From assembly GCA_002104895.1 (NCBI GenBank), contig MCFG01000005.1, positions 1 to 50,000 on the forward strand: 50,000 bases of DNA, given 5' to 3'. Positions 1 to 11,025 of the stretch are shown here, one piece after another. The stretch is from Anaeromyces robustus (lineage: Eukaryota > Neocallimastigomycota > Neocallimastigomycetes > Neocallimastigales > Neocallimastigaceae). Within the stretch, counting starts at the first letter, position 1, and every line of letters starts with the position of its first letter. The notes under the pieces are model-generated. The model was not told where the DNA came from. It ran no database searches and saw only the letters and a program-made list of their open reading frames with translations. The position numbers and the translations under genes are program-made.

Positions 1-2765
1 AAAAAAAGTTTAGAAAAAAAAAAAAAAAAAAAAGGAAAAAAAAAAAAGGAAAAAGATTTTTTAAAAAGAAAAAAAAAAAAAAAAAAGTTTATATAGAAGT
101 AAAAATAAGAAAAAAAAAGTATTTATAATTAATAAAATATTTGAATAATTTAATCTAAAACAACAATAAATCAAAAAAAAAAAATAAAAATAAATATTAT
201 TAGTTGAATTTTTTTAAAAAAAAATAAACAATTTAATCGAGAAATCAAAAGAAAAATAAATAAATAAAATCTATTTAAAAGAAATAAAAAAAAAATAAAA
301 AAAAGAAACATAAAAGAACAAAACACTTTAAAAAAATAAATAAAAACATTATAAAAAAAATAAAAAGTAATATTTTTATATTTTTATTTATTTATTTACT
401 CATATAATTATATAAATTCTCCCACAATATAAATTTCAATCAATAGTCGAATATTTATAAAAATAAAAACAATAAATAAAAAAAAAAAAGTTAAGGAAAA
501 AAAAGGTTGAAGAAAACAATAAAATAAGTCGAAAAACAATTGTCATATTATAAAAATAATAATAGTAAATATTTTTTCGATGATTTAATAATATTTTATA
601 TATATAATCAATAATTTCAAAATAAAAGTAAAAAACAAAAAAAAAGTTCGAGAAAATTTTCAATTATTTTATTTTTTTTATTTCAAATAAATATTAAAAT
701 AAATAAGATATAAATTTAAATCAAAAAAAATATAAAATAATATATATTTTAAATAGAAAATTTAAAAAAAATAATCAATCAAATTTAATAAAAAAAAGAG
801 GATTTCAATATAATTTAAAAAATATATACAAGGTTATATATATTTCTTTATAGATAAACAATATAAACATTACTAATATAAAATAATAAAATAAATAAAG
901 TTTAAAAAAAAGCAAAGTAGAATAATACTAATAATAAAAAAGATTTCATCAAAAAAAAAACAATAAAACCAAACTTTTAATGAAAATACTATTTACAATA
1001 TTGACTAAATTAGTTGATTAATTTATATAGATGAAAAATAATAATCAATAAAAAAAAATAAAAATAATAATAATATAAATGAATAATCAATAAATTAAAT
1101 GATAGATTCTAATTAAAATAATAATAGAAAATAAGTCTTTTTTAAACAAAAACAATTAAAAAAAATAATGGGAGATAAAAAAAGATGAAACTTTTTTTTA
1201 TTTTAATTTAATTGACTATATTATAAATGATTATTAAATATAACAATTATGATTAACCTATTCTATTTTTTATTTATATTTTCATTTATTATTTATATTT
1301 TTCAGGCAATGATTGCTATAGTTGTTATTTGAAAATAAAATAAACAAAAAAAACAATCAATTAAAAAAAAAACAATTGAAATACCAAAAATAATAGAATT
1401 AAAAAAAAACACAAATCAAACAATTTCAACCATTTGTTTTTTTTTTTTCTTTTTTTAAAATATTTTAAAGTTTAAATTTTCAACAAAGAATCTTTAAAGT
1501 TTAAAATTTAATTAAAAAAGAAAAGAAAAATATACACCTTTTTATTTCTTTTTTTTCAATAAAAAAAAAGCAATTGTTTTATTTTCAAAAAGAAAAAGGG
1601 ATTGATTTTTTTCAATAGAGCATAACTACTTTTAGAATATCGTAATTAATTAAATAATAAGCAAGTTTTGAAGATATTTAAAAGTATTGCATAAAAAATT
1701 TTATATTTTTATTCATTCCCAAATTTTTGTATTGTTTATAACTATTACGTTAATAACAATAAAACATTGATTTTTTTTAAGGAAAAAAAAAACAAAACGC
1801 CAAATATTTATTATTGATTAATTTAATACTTTTTCAATAATTTTTATGGTAGATATTTTTTATTAAAAAAAAAGTAAGAATAATTATTTTTTACTTTAAT
1901 AATAAATTTTTTTTGAAAAAATCAGTTATTTTTTTTTGGTACATAAAAGTCAATAATTGTTTTTTCGAAAAAAAAAAATTTCAAAAACAAAATACCACTT
2001 TATTTTACAAAAAAAAAAAAAAAAGAAAAACTTAATTTTTTTATTAAAAAATACCAATTATATTAATATATTTTTTATAAAAAATTTTATTAAAAATTAA
2101 TTTAATATCAAAAGTCAAAAAATAAAAAGTAAAATATAAATATATCTATATATACTTTTATTTTTTATTAGAAGTTTAAATACCATAATACTACTATTCA
2201 ATAAGTTATATATAAAAAATAAAATTCTTTTTTTTTTTTTATTAAAACAGTATCCAAATATACTTTATAATTTTAAAAAAAAAACGATTTTATTTATTTG
2301 AAAACAAATTATAATATACTAAGAAAGAAAATATAATATCAATCTATTTTTTATTAATATCAAAAATTTATTAGAAATATATATATAATTATTTTATAAA
2401 TATTTTCTAAGCAAAAGTAATATTCAATAATTAATATTTAAACTATCTTTTAAAAAAAATATTTTTACAAGAATATTATAAAGTAAGTTGACAAAAAAAG
2501 AAAAGTATTTTCATTTATAAAATTTATTATTAATAATATCTATTTTATTATTATTATTATTATTTTATTATTATTATTTTATTATTATTTATTATGATTA
2601 ATTTAATCATTTATATACTAATAATAATAACTATTTGATTTTATTTTAATATCTATATAAAACTATATATTATATATTAGTTGCATCAAAGTTTTTTTTT
2701 TTTTGTGCATATTAAAAAATTGTCTCATTATAATATAATATAGAATATAAATAAAATAAGTAAAA
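1..2765. other. AT-rich non-coding DNA upstream of the G-alpha gene
   Basis: This stretch is almost pure A and T, with long A- and T-homopolymers and no reading frame of believable composition. Translated stretches are Phe/Tyr/Ile/Lys runs typical of AT-rich DNA. The last few hundred bases presumably hold the promoter and 5' UTR of the G-alpha gene. No specific element can be named. Confidence 0.7.
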
Positions 2766-3362
2766 ATGGGCTTGTGTATGTCATCCGAAGAACGTGAAAG
2801 TCATTACAAATCGACTGTAATTGATAAAATGATAGAAGATGATAGTAAAAGGTTGAAAAAAGAATGTAAAATTTTATTATTAGGTGCTGGTGAGTCTGGT
2901 AAATCAACTATTGTAAAACAAATGAAAATTATACATCAAAATGGTTATACTCGGCAAGAATTGGAAAGTTTTAAACCAACTATTGTAAAAAATACTATAG
3001 ATAGTTTTTATACACTTTTATTCTATGTAAAGCGTATGGGTTTACAATTTTGTGATCCTAAAGTAGAGATGTTAGCAGAACATCTACGAAATAATAAACC
3101 AGAAAATGATCATACTTTTCATATGACAGAAGAAATGGCAGAAAATATAGATATAATATGGAATGATGAAAGAATTCCAACAATTATGGATATGTGTATG
3201 GATAATCCTCAACAATACTATCTTATGGATTCAGCACCATAGTAAGTTTTTATATAATTTATATTAAATGATTTAAAAAAAGAAATATTTTATTTTTTTT
3301 TTTCAAATATTATATATAAATTGAAACATGATTTTATTAACGAAAATAAATCAAATATAATT

Positions 3363-3394
<32 letters not shown>

Positions 3395-4891
3395 TTTTCA
3401 AATGTAAAAAGAATAGGAGCCCCAGATTATGTACCTAGAGAACAAGATGTACTTAGAGCTCGTACAAAAACAACTGGTATATCGGAAACTAAATTTAATA
3501 TGGGTCAATTAAGTATACAGTAAGTATAATAAAATAAATTTTATTAATTATTTTAAGGAAGAAAAAAAAATTTTTTATTTATAAATAATATAAATAAATA
3601 TTAATTAATTTTTTTTAAAAATAAAAATAAAATAATTATAGTATGTTCGATGTAGGAGGACAAAGATCAGAAAGAAGAAAATGGGTAAGTTTTTTTAAAC
3701 TTTAAAAAATAAAATAAGAAAAATACTAAAAATAATGAAAGAAATAAATTGTAATACTAAATACCTTTTTTTTTTTTATTTTAATTAATAATATCCAATA
3801 AATCCAATAAAAAAAATAATAATAAACTTAATCATTATAGATTCAGTAAGTTTTTACTTTAAATATAATATATATTAAAATATTTTTAATATAAATATTT
3901 AAAAATATTAGTAATTTTAATTATTTTATTAATTGTCTATTTATTTATATTATTTATATTATTTATTTATTTATTTATTAGCTGTTTTGAAGCTGTAACG
4001 TCTATTATATTTTGTGTAGCCTTAAGTGAATATGACCAAATTCTATTGGAAGAAGCAAGTCAAAATAGAATGGCAGAAAGTTTAACACTATTTGAATCAG
4101 TTATTAATAGTCGTTGGTTCTTACGTACATCTATTATACTATTTTTAAATAAAATTGATTTATTCAAAATAAAATTACAAAAAGTTGTAAGTATTAATTT
4201 CAAAAAAATAATAATAAATAAATAAATAAAATAAAATAAAATAAAATATTATATATTATGTATTATGTATTTCAAAATAAATAAATAACGTAATATTTTA
4301 TTATTTTTTATAAAAATAATAGCCATTAGAAAGATACTTCCCAGAATATACCGGTGGACCAGATATAAATAAAGCAGCCAAATTTATTTTATGGCGGTTT
4401 ACACAAACAAATAGAGCTAAATTAAATATATATCCACAGTAAGTATAACAAAAATAAATAATTATATAAAAATATATATATATTTATATAATGATTTGCT
4501 AAAATAATAATTATTTTTAAAAATAAAATTTATTTTTGTTTATTTTAATAGTTTAACCCAAGCGACAGATACTTCAAATGTAAGTTATTTTATTTTTATT
4601 TTATATATATATATATTATATTTTTTTTTTAAACAATATAATTAATATTTTTTCTATTATTTATAAATTAAAATAAAAAGATTCTTTTAGTATTTGCTGC
4701 AGTAAAAGTTACTATTCTTCAAAATGCCTTAAAAGAATCTGTAAGTTTTAATAATAAATTAAAAATAAATTAAATAATTAAAAATTTTATATTAATTTTT
4801 TTTTATTATATTATATCATATATAATATATACTAACTAAAATATAAATATTAATCTCTATAATATATTATTATAAATAGGGTATAATGTAA
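2766..4891 (+). CDS. Heterotrimeric G-protein alpha subunit, nine exons
   Basis: This is a GTP-binding signal transducer acting at the inner face of the plasma membrane downstream of a seven-helix receptor. Exons: 2766-3241, 3391-3519, 3642-3684, 3841-3845, 3982-4186, 4323-4438, 4552-4579, 4681-4740 and 4880-4891; they sum to 1074 nt, 357 residues, the usual size. The start MGLC gives Gly2 for myristoylation and Cys4 for palmitoylation. The P-loop GAGESGKS is at 40-47, the switch I arginine at R183 in RARTKTTG, the switch II DVGGQ at 205-209 (Q209 is the GTPase glutamine), NKID at 274-277 and TQATDT at 327-332. The C-terminus is KESGIM with no cysteine at position -4, so it should not be a pertussis-toxin substrate. 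All eight introns start GTAAGT and are 101-156 bp. The protein resembles fungal G-alpha subunits more than amoebal ones. Exon joins come from frame and family conservation, not from cDNA. Confidence 0.95.
3841..3845 (+). other. 5-nt microexon (exon 4) of the G-alpha gene
   Basis: Exon 3 ends after the TGG codon for W216. The next conserved residues in G-alpha proteins are Ile-His-Cys-Phe-Glu. The only bases that supply Ile and the first two of His are ATTCA, directly after an ATAG acceptor and directly before a GTAAGT donor. Exon 5 begins with C, completing His, and continues TGT TTT GAA. Omitting the microexon would remove five bases and shift the frame. Confidence 0.9.
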
Positions 4892-4913
4892 TTAATAGAA
4901 ATAAAAATAACAC

Positions 4914-4945
<32 letters not shown>

Positions 4946-6839
4946 CGAAAAATGAATTTACAGATTATCATTTTACTACAAAATTTCTGACTTTTAGATA
5001 TAAAATAATTTGAAAAAAAATATATATATATATATATAATTTTTTTTAATCCGATATATGTATTTTATTATCTTTTTTTTTTTTTTTTTAGAAAACTTTT
5101 ACCTTTACAATAAATAAATATATATATATATATTTTTTTTATCTCTTAAATTAAAAACAAATAATATAATATAATAAATTTATTTAATTAAATAAAAAAA
5201 ATTTTTTTTAAAAAAAAAAAAAATAATAGTAATTATATAATTAAATAAATAAAAAAAATAAAAAATAAAATAAAAAAAATAACTTTTCCCAAAATAAATT
5301 AAAATAAGCCAAAAAAAACATATATATATATTTTTTCTTATATATATAAAAAAAAAGGAAAATAAATAAATTAAAATTAAAATTAAATTAAAGAAAAAAA
5401 AAAGGAAAAAAAAAAAAAACAAAAGAAAAAAAAAAAAGAGAAAAAAAAAAAAGAAAGAAAAATAAAAAAAAAAAGTTATTTAATATAATTATAATATTGT
5501 TTATTTTTAATAATAATAATATATATATATATATTATATATTATATATTATATATTATATATTATATATAATTTCTTTTCTTAAAAAGAAATTATTTTAT
5601 ATTTTATAATTTATATTTTTCGTTCTTTCATTTATATATATATATAAATATAATTTACTTTTTACTTTCCTTTTATTATGTAAATTATATATTATAATAA
5701 AAAAAAAAAAAAAAGATTATTATATATATGATATATATGTAATAGATATATATAATTTTTTTTTTTAAATTATTTTTCTGTATCTTTTGTATTTTTGTTA
5801 TATATATAATAACTTTTTGTCTCTTTTTTTTTTTTTTTTATTACTTGACTTTTTACTCTTTTACCTTTATAAACAAAACAATTATATATATATAATAATA
5901 TCTTTTTTTATTTTTTTTATTTATTTATTATTATTATTAATATTAATATTTTATTATATTTAAAAAGATTATATTTAAAAATAACCATATATATATATAT
6001 AGATTATAATTTTTTATGATTTTTTTTTTTTATTATTATTTAGGAATAGATATTGGTATTACTCTTTTATATCTAGTTGGTTTGTTTTATTTTTTTTTTT
6101 TTTTTTTATTTCTTTTTCTTTTGTTATTTTCCTTTTTTTTTTATTCTTTTTAATCTTTTTACCCTTTTATCTTTTACCTTTTTACCTTTTTTTTATTTTT
6201 TTTTTTTTTCCTTTTATATAATTATAATTTTTACCCTTTTTACCCTTTTACCCTTTTACCCTTTTTTTTTTCTAATCTTTTTTTAATTCTATTTCTCTCT
6301 ATCTCTTATTCTATTTTTTTAACCTTTTATATAGATATATATAAGTACATAGTAGTATGATAATAATTTAATAATAATAAAGATAAAAATAAAAAAACAA
6401 TAATAATAATATTATTAAAATAAAATAAAGTAAAACATAAAAATAAAATAAAATATAAATATAAAAAAATCTAATATAAAAAATATAAAAAAAAAAAGAT
6501 AAATTATAAAATTATAAAATTATAAAATATAAAATAATATAAAGCAATAAGTATTTTATGTAGAAAAAAAAAATAAAAAATAAGATAAAATAAAAAAAAA
6601 AAAAAAAAAAAGAATTAATTGTATTTAAATAAAAAATTAAAAATGTAAAAAAATAAATAAAAATTTATATATAGATAGATAAATAAAATATATAATAAAA
6701 ATAAAATATATAATTATTAAATAATTAAAACTTTTTCTTTTCTTAATTAATTATGTAAAAAAAAATAATATAAAATAAAATAAAATAAAAAACATATATA
6801 TATAATTTTATTCTTTTTTTTCTTTCTTCCTTTCTTTCT
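4892..6839. other. AT-rich intergenic DNA with a pyrimidine-rich block
   Basis: This region holds homopolymers, (AT)n tracts and a T-rich block at about 6080-6300. No gene is visible. The T-rich block contains four tandem ACCCTTTT-like units at 6233-6269. Phe-rich translations through it are composition artefacts. Confidence 0.6.
6233..6269. repeat. Short tandem repeat, about four ACCCTTTT units
   Basis: ACCC occurs at 6233, 6242, 6250 and 6258, with spacings of 9, 8 and 8 bases separated by T runs. More degenerate ACC(C)-T units lie upstream from about 6161. These C triplets stand out in DNA almost free of G and C. Confidence 0.7.
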
Positions 6840-6913
6840 TTAAAATAAAATATTTAATAATTTTATCCAATATAATTTTTTTTTAAAAACAAAAAGAAAA
6901 GAATACATTTCTA

Positions 6914-6945
<32 letters not shown>

Positions 6946-7620
6946 TTATTTATTATTAATTATATATATAATTATATATAATTATTAATTATTAATTAAT
7001 AAATAGCATTTAGATTTTTGTATATAAAATAAAAATAAAATATAAGATTTAAAAAAATAAAAAAAAAAAAGAAAATTCTATTTAAAAAAAAAAAATAAAA
7101 AAATAAAAAAATAAAAAAAAAATAAAAATAAAAATAAAAAAAAAATAAATAAAAAAACTATATAGTATAGTATATATTTAATATTTAATTATATTGATAA
7201 TCGATCCTTCTCTCTTGATTTTGGATCTTGATCTTGAAAGGAAAAGATCTATTGATTTATATATATATATATATATATATAATAAATTTTTTGAAATTAA
7301 AAAAAAAAATTTAAAAAGAATTTCAATAGGAAGGAGAAAGGAGAAGGGAGGGAGTACTATATAATATATACTATATATACTATTATTCGAAATTTCACTA
7401 TTTTCACTTCTCTCAACTCTTATAAATAAAATAAAAAAATATTATATAAAACAAAAAAAAAAAAAACAAAAAAAAAAAAAAAAGAAAAGATTAACATTTA
7501 AAATTAATAATAGTGTGATATCCATTTTTTTTTTTTTTAGTTTGTTTGTTTGTTTTTTTGAAGTACTTAAAATTTTTCTAATAATAATATAAATTCCCTA
7601 CAATAGAAAATATTTGAAGG
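6840..7620 (-). mobile_element. Highly diverged 3' end of a LINE, second copy of the 9000-10163 element
   Basis: This segment aligns in the same order and orientation with the 3' end of the LINE fragment at 9000-10163. Shared blocks include GAATACAYTTCYATGTT near 6900 and 9050, ATTTAGATT followed by a TAAATAAAAAT-like run near 7010 and 9100, a TTCAC block followed by TATAAAAC near 7390 and 9250, and AGAAAAT-ATTT-GAAGG near 7605 and 9365. A (GTT)n microsatellite at about 6914-6943 and several A-rich runs have expanded inside it. No coding capacity is left. The limits are approximate because the flanks are also AT-rich. Confidence 0.55.
6914..6943. repeat. (GTT)n microsatellite
   Basis: About ten GTT units lie inside the older LINE copy, at a position where the other copy reads ATGTTTTTTATTT. 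The array therefore appears to have expanded after insertion. Confidence 0.9.
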
Positions 7621-8987
7621 TTATAAAAAAAAGTATATATAAGTGTACTCATTGTAAAAATTATGGAATATATAATTATATAATATATAACTATATAACT
7701 ATATATATATATTTTTTATTCAAAAGAAATACTGTTTATATTGTTTATATCTATATATTCTTTATCTTATATTCTTAAGAGTATTGATTTATTTTTTTTT
7801 ATCCGATTGAAAGAAATCAATAGACATTAAAACATACCTATTTTAATATAAATTTTTAAATAAAAAAAAAAAATTTTTTTTCTTTTTTTTTGTATTTGTA
7901 TTTGTATTTAATTGATTAAAACCAAAATGAAAGTACATATATATATATAAAGAAATTTACTAATGAATGATGTAAGATTTTAAAACCTTTTTTTATATAT
8001 ATAAACTTTTTTAATATTTCAGTTCATGAAAAAAAAGAAAAGAAAGAAAGAAAAAGTTGGTAAGAGAATATAATGAAAAAAAAAATTTTTTTCCGTACAA
8101 TTTAATTTAATATTTTATCTATAATAAGATCTAAAAAAATAAAATAAAATAAAATAAAATAAATCATTAGAAAAAAGGAATGTCAAAGTTAAGGTGTAAC
8201 CTAAAACTTTAAAATTACATAATATATATATATACATATTATTTATTATATTTATTATATATTATATTAAAATATAAAAAAAAGTAGATTCTAGATAAAT
8301 CAGGAGGTTCCGTTAAAAAAAAAAAAAAAAAAAAAACTTTGGTTTTGTTTGACAACCATAACCATATAGTTTATTTTTTGGCACATTTTTGTATAAATAT
8401 ATCAAATAATATTTTTTTTTTTTTCTTCATTAAGAATCCCATTTCCTATATTTATTTATGTATTTTGTATTTATTTATGAAAGGAAAGGCATATAAAATT
8501 ATGGGAATCAGTTACTAGAATCAGCGATATCAACCCCATTTTCATTATTTCATTATTTCAATATTTCAATATACTCTTCGTAAAAAAAAAAAAAATTTTT
8601 TTATTTTTACAATTTTTTTTTCCATGAAGGCAATATTATTAAGAAACAATATAATTATCATTCTAAGAATTTCTTAATTAATTTCTCATTAATTGAAATA
8701 TTCAACAAGACTCTTCCTTTTTTATATCAATTCTTTTTTTTTTTAATCTTTCTTTTTTTTTTTGTTTAATTAATGATATTTTTTAAATAACTATGAAAAT
8801 TTTCGGTGTTAAAATTTTAAAATTGATGATAAACATGATCATTAAAGAAATGCTTTATAAAAATTTTGATTTAGAAATATCATTAAAGACTTAAAAAGCC
8901 TTTAATTATTTTTCTTCATGAAAATAACACTGTTTTACAAATTTTAGAAAAAAAAGAAGAAGAAGAAATAAAAGAGACTCATTAATA
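7621..8987. other. AT-rich non-coding DNA between the two LINE remnants
   Basis: No open frame of coding character is present. The base content is slightly more mixed than elsewhere, for example around 8290-8350 and 8440-8540. This could reflect older transposon sequence, but I found no recognisable protein or RNA. Confidence 0.5.
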
Positions 8988-8999
8988 ATAAATACATAC
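8988..8999. repeat. Candidate target-site duplication, left copy
   Basis: The bases ATAAATACATAC lie directly next to the poly-T (the reversed poly-A tail) of the LINE fragment. They match 10164-10175 at 11 of 12 positions. Confidence 0.6.
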
Positions 9000-10163
9000 T
9001 TTTTTTTTTTTTATTTTTTTTTTTTTTTTTTTTTTTTAGACTAAAGGAAGAGAATACACTTCCATGTTTTTTATTTATTATAAAATAATTATTAATACAT
9101 TTAGATTAAGTACATAAATAAAAATAGATTAAAATAAGAAAAAAAATTACTATTTAAAAAAAAAATCTATAACATAAATTTAATATAAAGAAAAATATAA
9201 TAAATTTCTGAAATAATTATAATTTCAGTGTAGGGTACTGTTCGGATTTCACTCCTCTCTAAATGGTAAAATAATATAAAACAAAGAAGTAACATCTTAA
9301 TTAAAGATAATGTGGTGTCCACTAAACTCTCCCTTGAGCAATCTTCATCATTTCTAGTAAAAGAAAATGATTTCGAAGGCCCTGTGGTTGAAATAACATC
9401 ACGATTCGAGATATTATTATTATGTCTTATTGATTCGACGTCGACCCTCTTGGTAATAATGAGGTGTTGATTTATACCGATCAAATAAAAACTCCAAAAA
9501 AGCTGCATATGACTGGTACTGATTTTGTTAAAATATTCAGCCAACTCCACAAAGTATGGAACAGGAAACTCCTTTTGAACTTTTATAAAGATGTTCCATT
9601 AAATGCTTCTGTTCCCCCTTTATCGAAATGCAACTCTTCCAGAACTGAAGTTCTACCAAGAAGGAATAGATATATTTTATGGTTGATATATTTTTCATAC
9701 TCTTAAGATTGAGATATAATTGTTATATAAAGAGTGTCTCTTTTATTTTGTCTGCAAATGTGATGAAGAGGTCATTGATGAAATCTAGTGAATTCCATCT
9801 AATAAGAGAAAAGAAAGGGCAATCAAAGATCCAATGTTCAAAGGATTGCTCTCCTTGTTGACAGCAGGGGCAATAAGAAGGGCATTCATTTGAAACCTTT
9901 CCACTCTTATAGGCTATTTTCGAGTTATATACATATCCACAGCGTAAACGTATTATCCATTTGATACCTAGATTAATATGAGGGTATTCATAACCCAACA
10001 TAATAATATGTTTAGAATCACAAAATTTATATTTATCATAGTTTTTACCTTTAATTCCTTATTTTTTAGCAAGATCATTCCAGTACCAATTTTTAATTTC
10101 TCTGTATTCACTAACTGACACATTTATGAGTCTATCCACTAATGAACTAGATTTAACCGTCTG
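9000..10163 (-). mobile_element. 5'-truncated, degraded LINE (non-LTR retrotransposon) 3' end
   Basis: The minus-strand frame 10001-9723 encodes the C-terminal zinc-binding region that follows reverse transcriptase in many LINEs (CPCC, then EHW and DCP, spacing C-x2-C-x9-H-x4-C). The same frame continues upstream to about 10150, through one in-frame TAA after the segment NWYWNDLAKK. Downstream, coding traces such as FLLGRTSVLEELHFDKGGT (about 9690-9620) sit in another frame, so the region is frameshifted. The reverse transcriptase and endonuclease domains are absent, as expected of a 5'-truncated insertion. The 3' end (on the minus strand) is a tail of A residues at 9037-9000 interrupted by single T. 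A near-perfect 12-bp flanking duplication supports target-primed insertion. It is a dead copy. Confidence 0.8.
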
Positions 10164-10175
10164 ATAAATGCATAC
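10164..10175. repeat. Candidate target-site duplication, right copy
   Basis: The bases ATAAATGCATAC match 8988-8999 with one mismatch and mark the truncated 5' end of the LINE fragment. Confidence 0.6.
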
Positions 10176-11025
10176 AATACATAAAGTAATATCAATATTA
10201 TATATATATTATCCATAATAGACACACACCATACAACACACACTAATAACAAATAATTAATATATATTTTAAAAAATTTTGAATTACAAAAAAAAAATGT
10301 AATAAAATAAAATAATTTAATTTAATAAGAACACACATTCTAAAACTTTTTATATATCATAAAAATTCACACACACAATATTATAATTAATTTTTTTTAA
10401 AAATATAATTTTTTTTTTTAATTATTTGCTTTTTTTTATTTTAAAATATTTTTAATTCATTTCGATTTAAATAATAAATCTTTCTAATTTTTGTTTGTTT
10501 TTTAGTTTTTTGTTTTTGTTTTTTTTATATATATTACATTATTAAATTAATTTATATGGTATATTACATTTTTTATGATAAATTAAAAAATATGATTTGA
10601 TAGTATATATTAAAAACGGTTATAATAATTTTTAACTTTTTAAATTATTTTTATTATTTCATTAAAAGTAATAGAAAAAAAAAAATTTTTTTTTTTCTTC
10701 TTTCAATGAATAATAAAATATTAATTAATTTGTTAAAATCCATTTTAAATATAGTTAATAAATTTTATAATTTATTCCTTTTTTTGTTTTGTAAATAAAT
10801 TATAAAATTATTTAAAAAATCTCTTTTTAAATATTTTATTACTTTCATTTATTTGAAAGATATAATTATAATTTAAAAGATGTCATATTTATTATTTTAT
10901 TGATTGTTGTTTTTTATTGTTCTTTTTTTTTTTAACTGAATTCTTTTATATTTACTTTTTTTGAATTTTTAAAATCTTTTTTTTATTAAGGTTACAATGA
11001 TGATAATAAATTTTTTTTAATTAAT
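10176..11025. other. AT-rich 3' flank of the glutamate dehydrogenase gene
   Basis: This stretch is non-coding and contains scattered ACACAC runs near 10223-10245, 10331 and 10366-10378. It must include the GDH 3' UTR and polyadenylation region, but AATAAA-like signals are too common here to identify one. Confidence 0.5.

Noticed and set aside
6053-6110. Membrane-helix-like reading (IDIGITLLYLVG) after a TTTAG acceptor-like site
   Set aside because: It runs straight into poly-Phe, no upstream exon joins it, and T-rich DNA easily looks hydrophobic.
9464-9861. Plus-strand frames over the LINE fragment
   Set aside because: They are shadows of the minus-strand LINE coding remnant.
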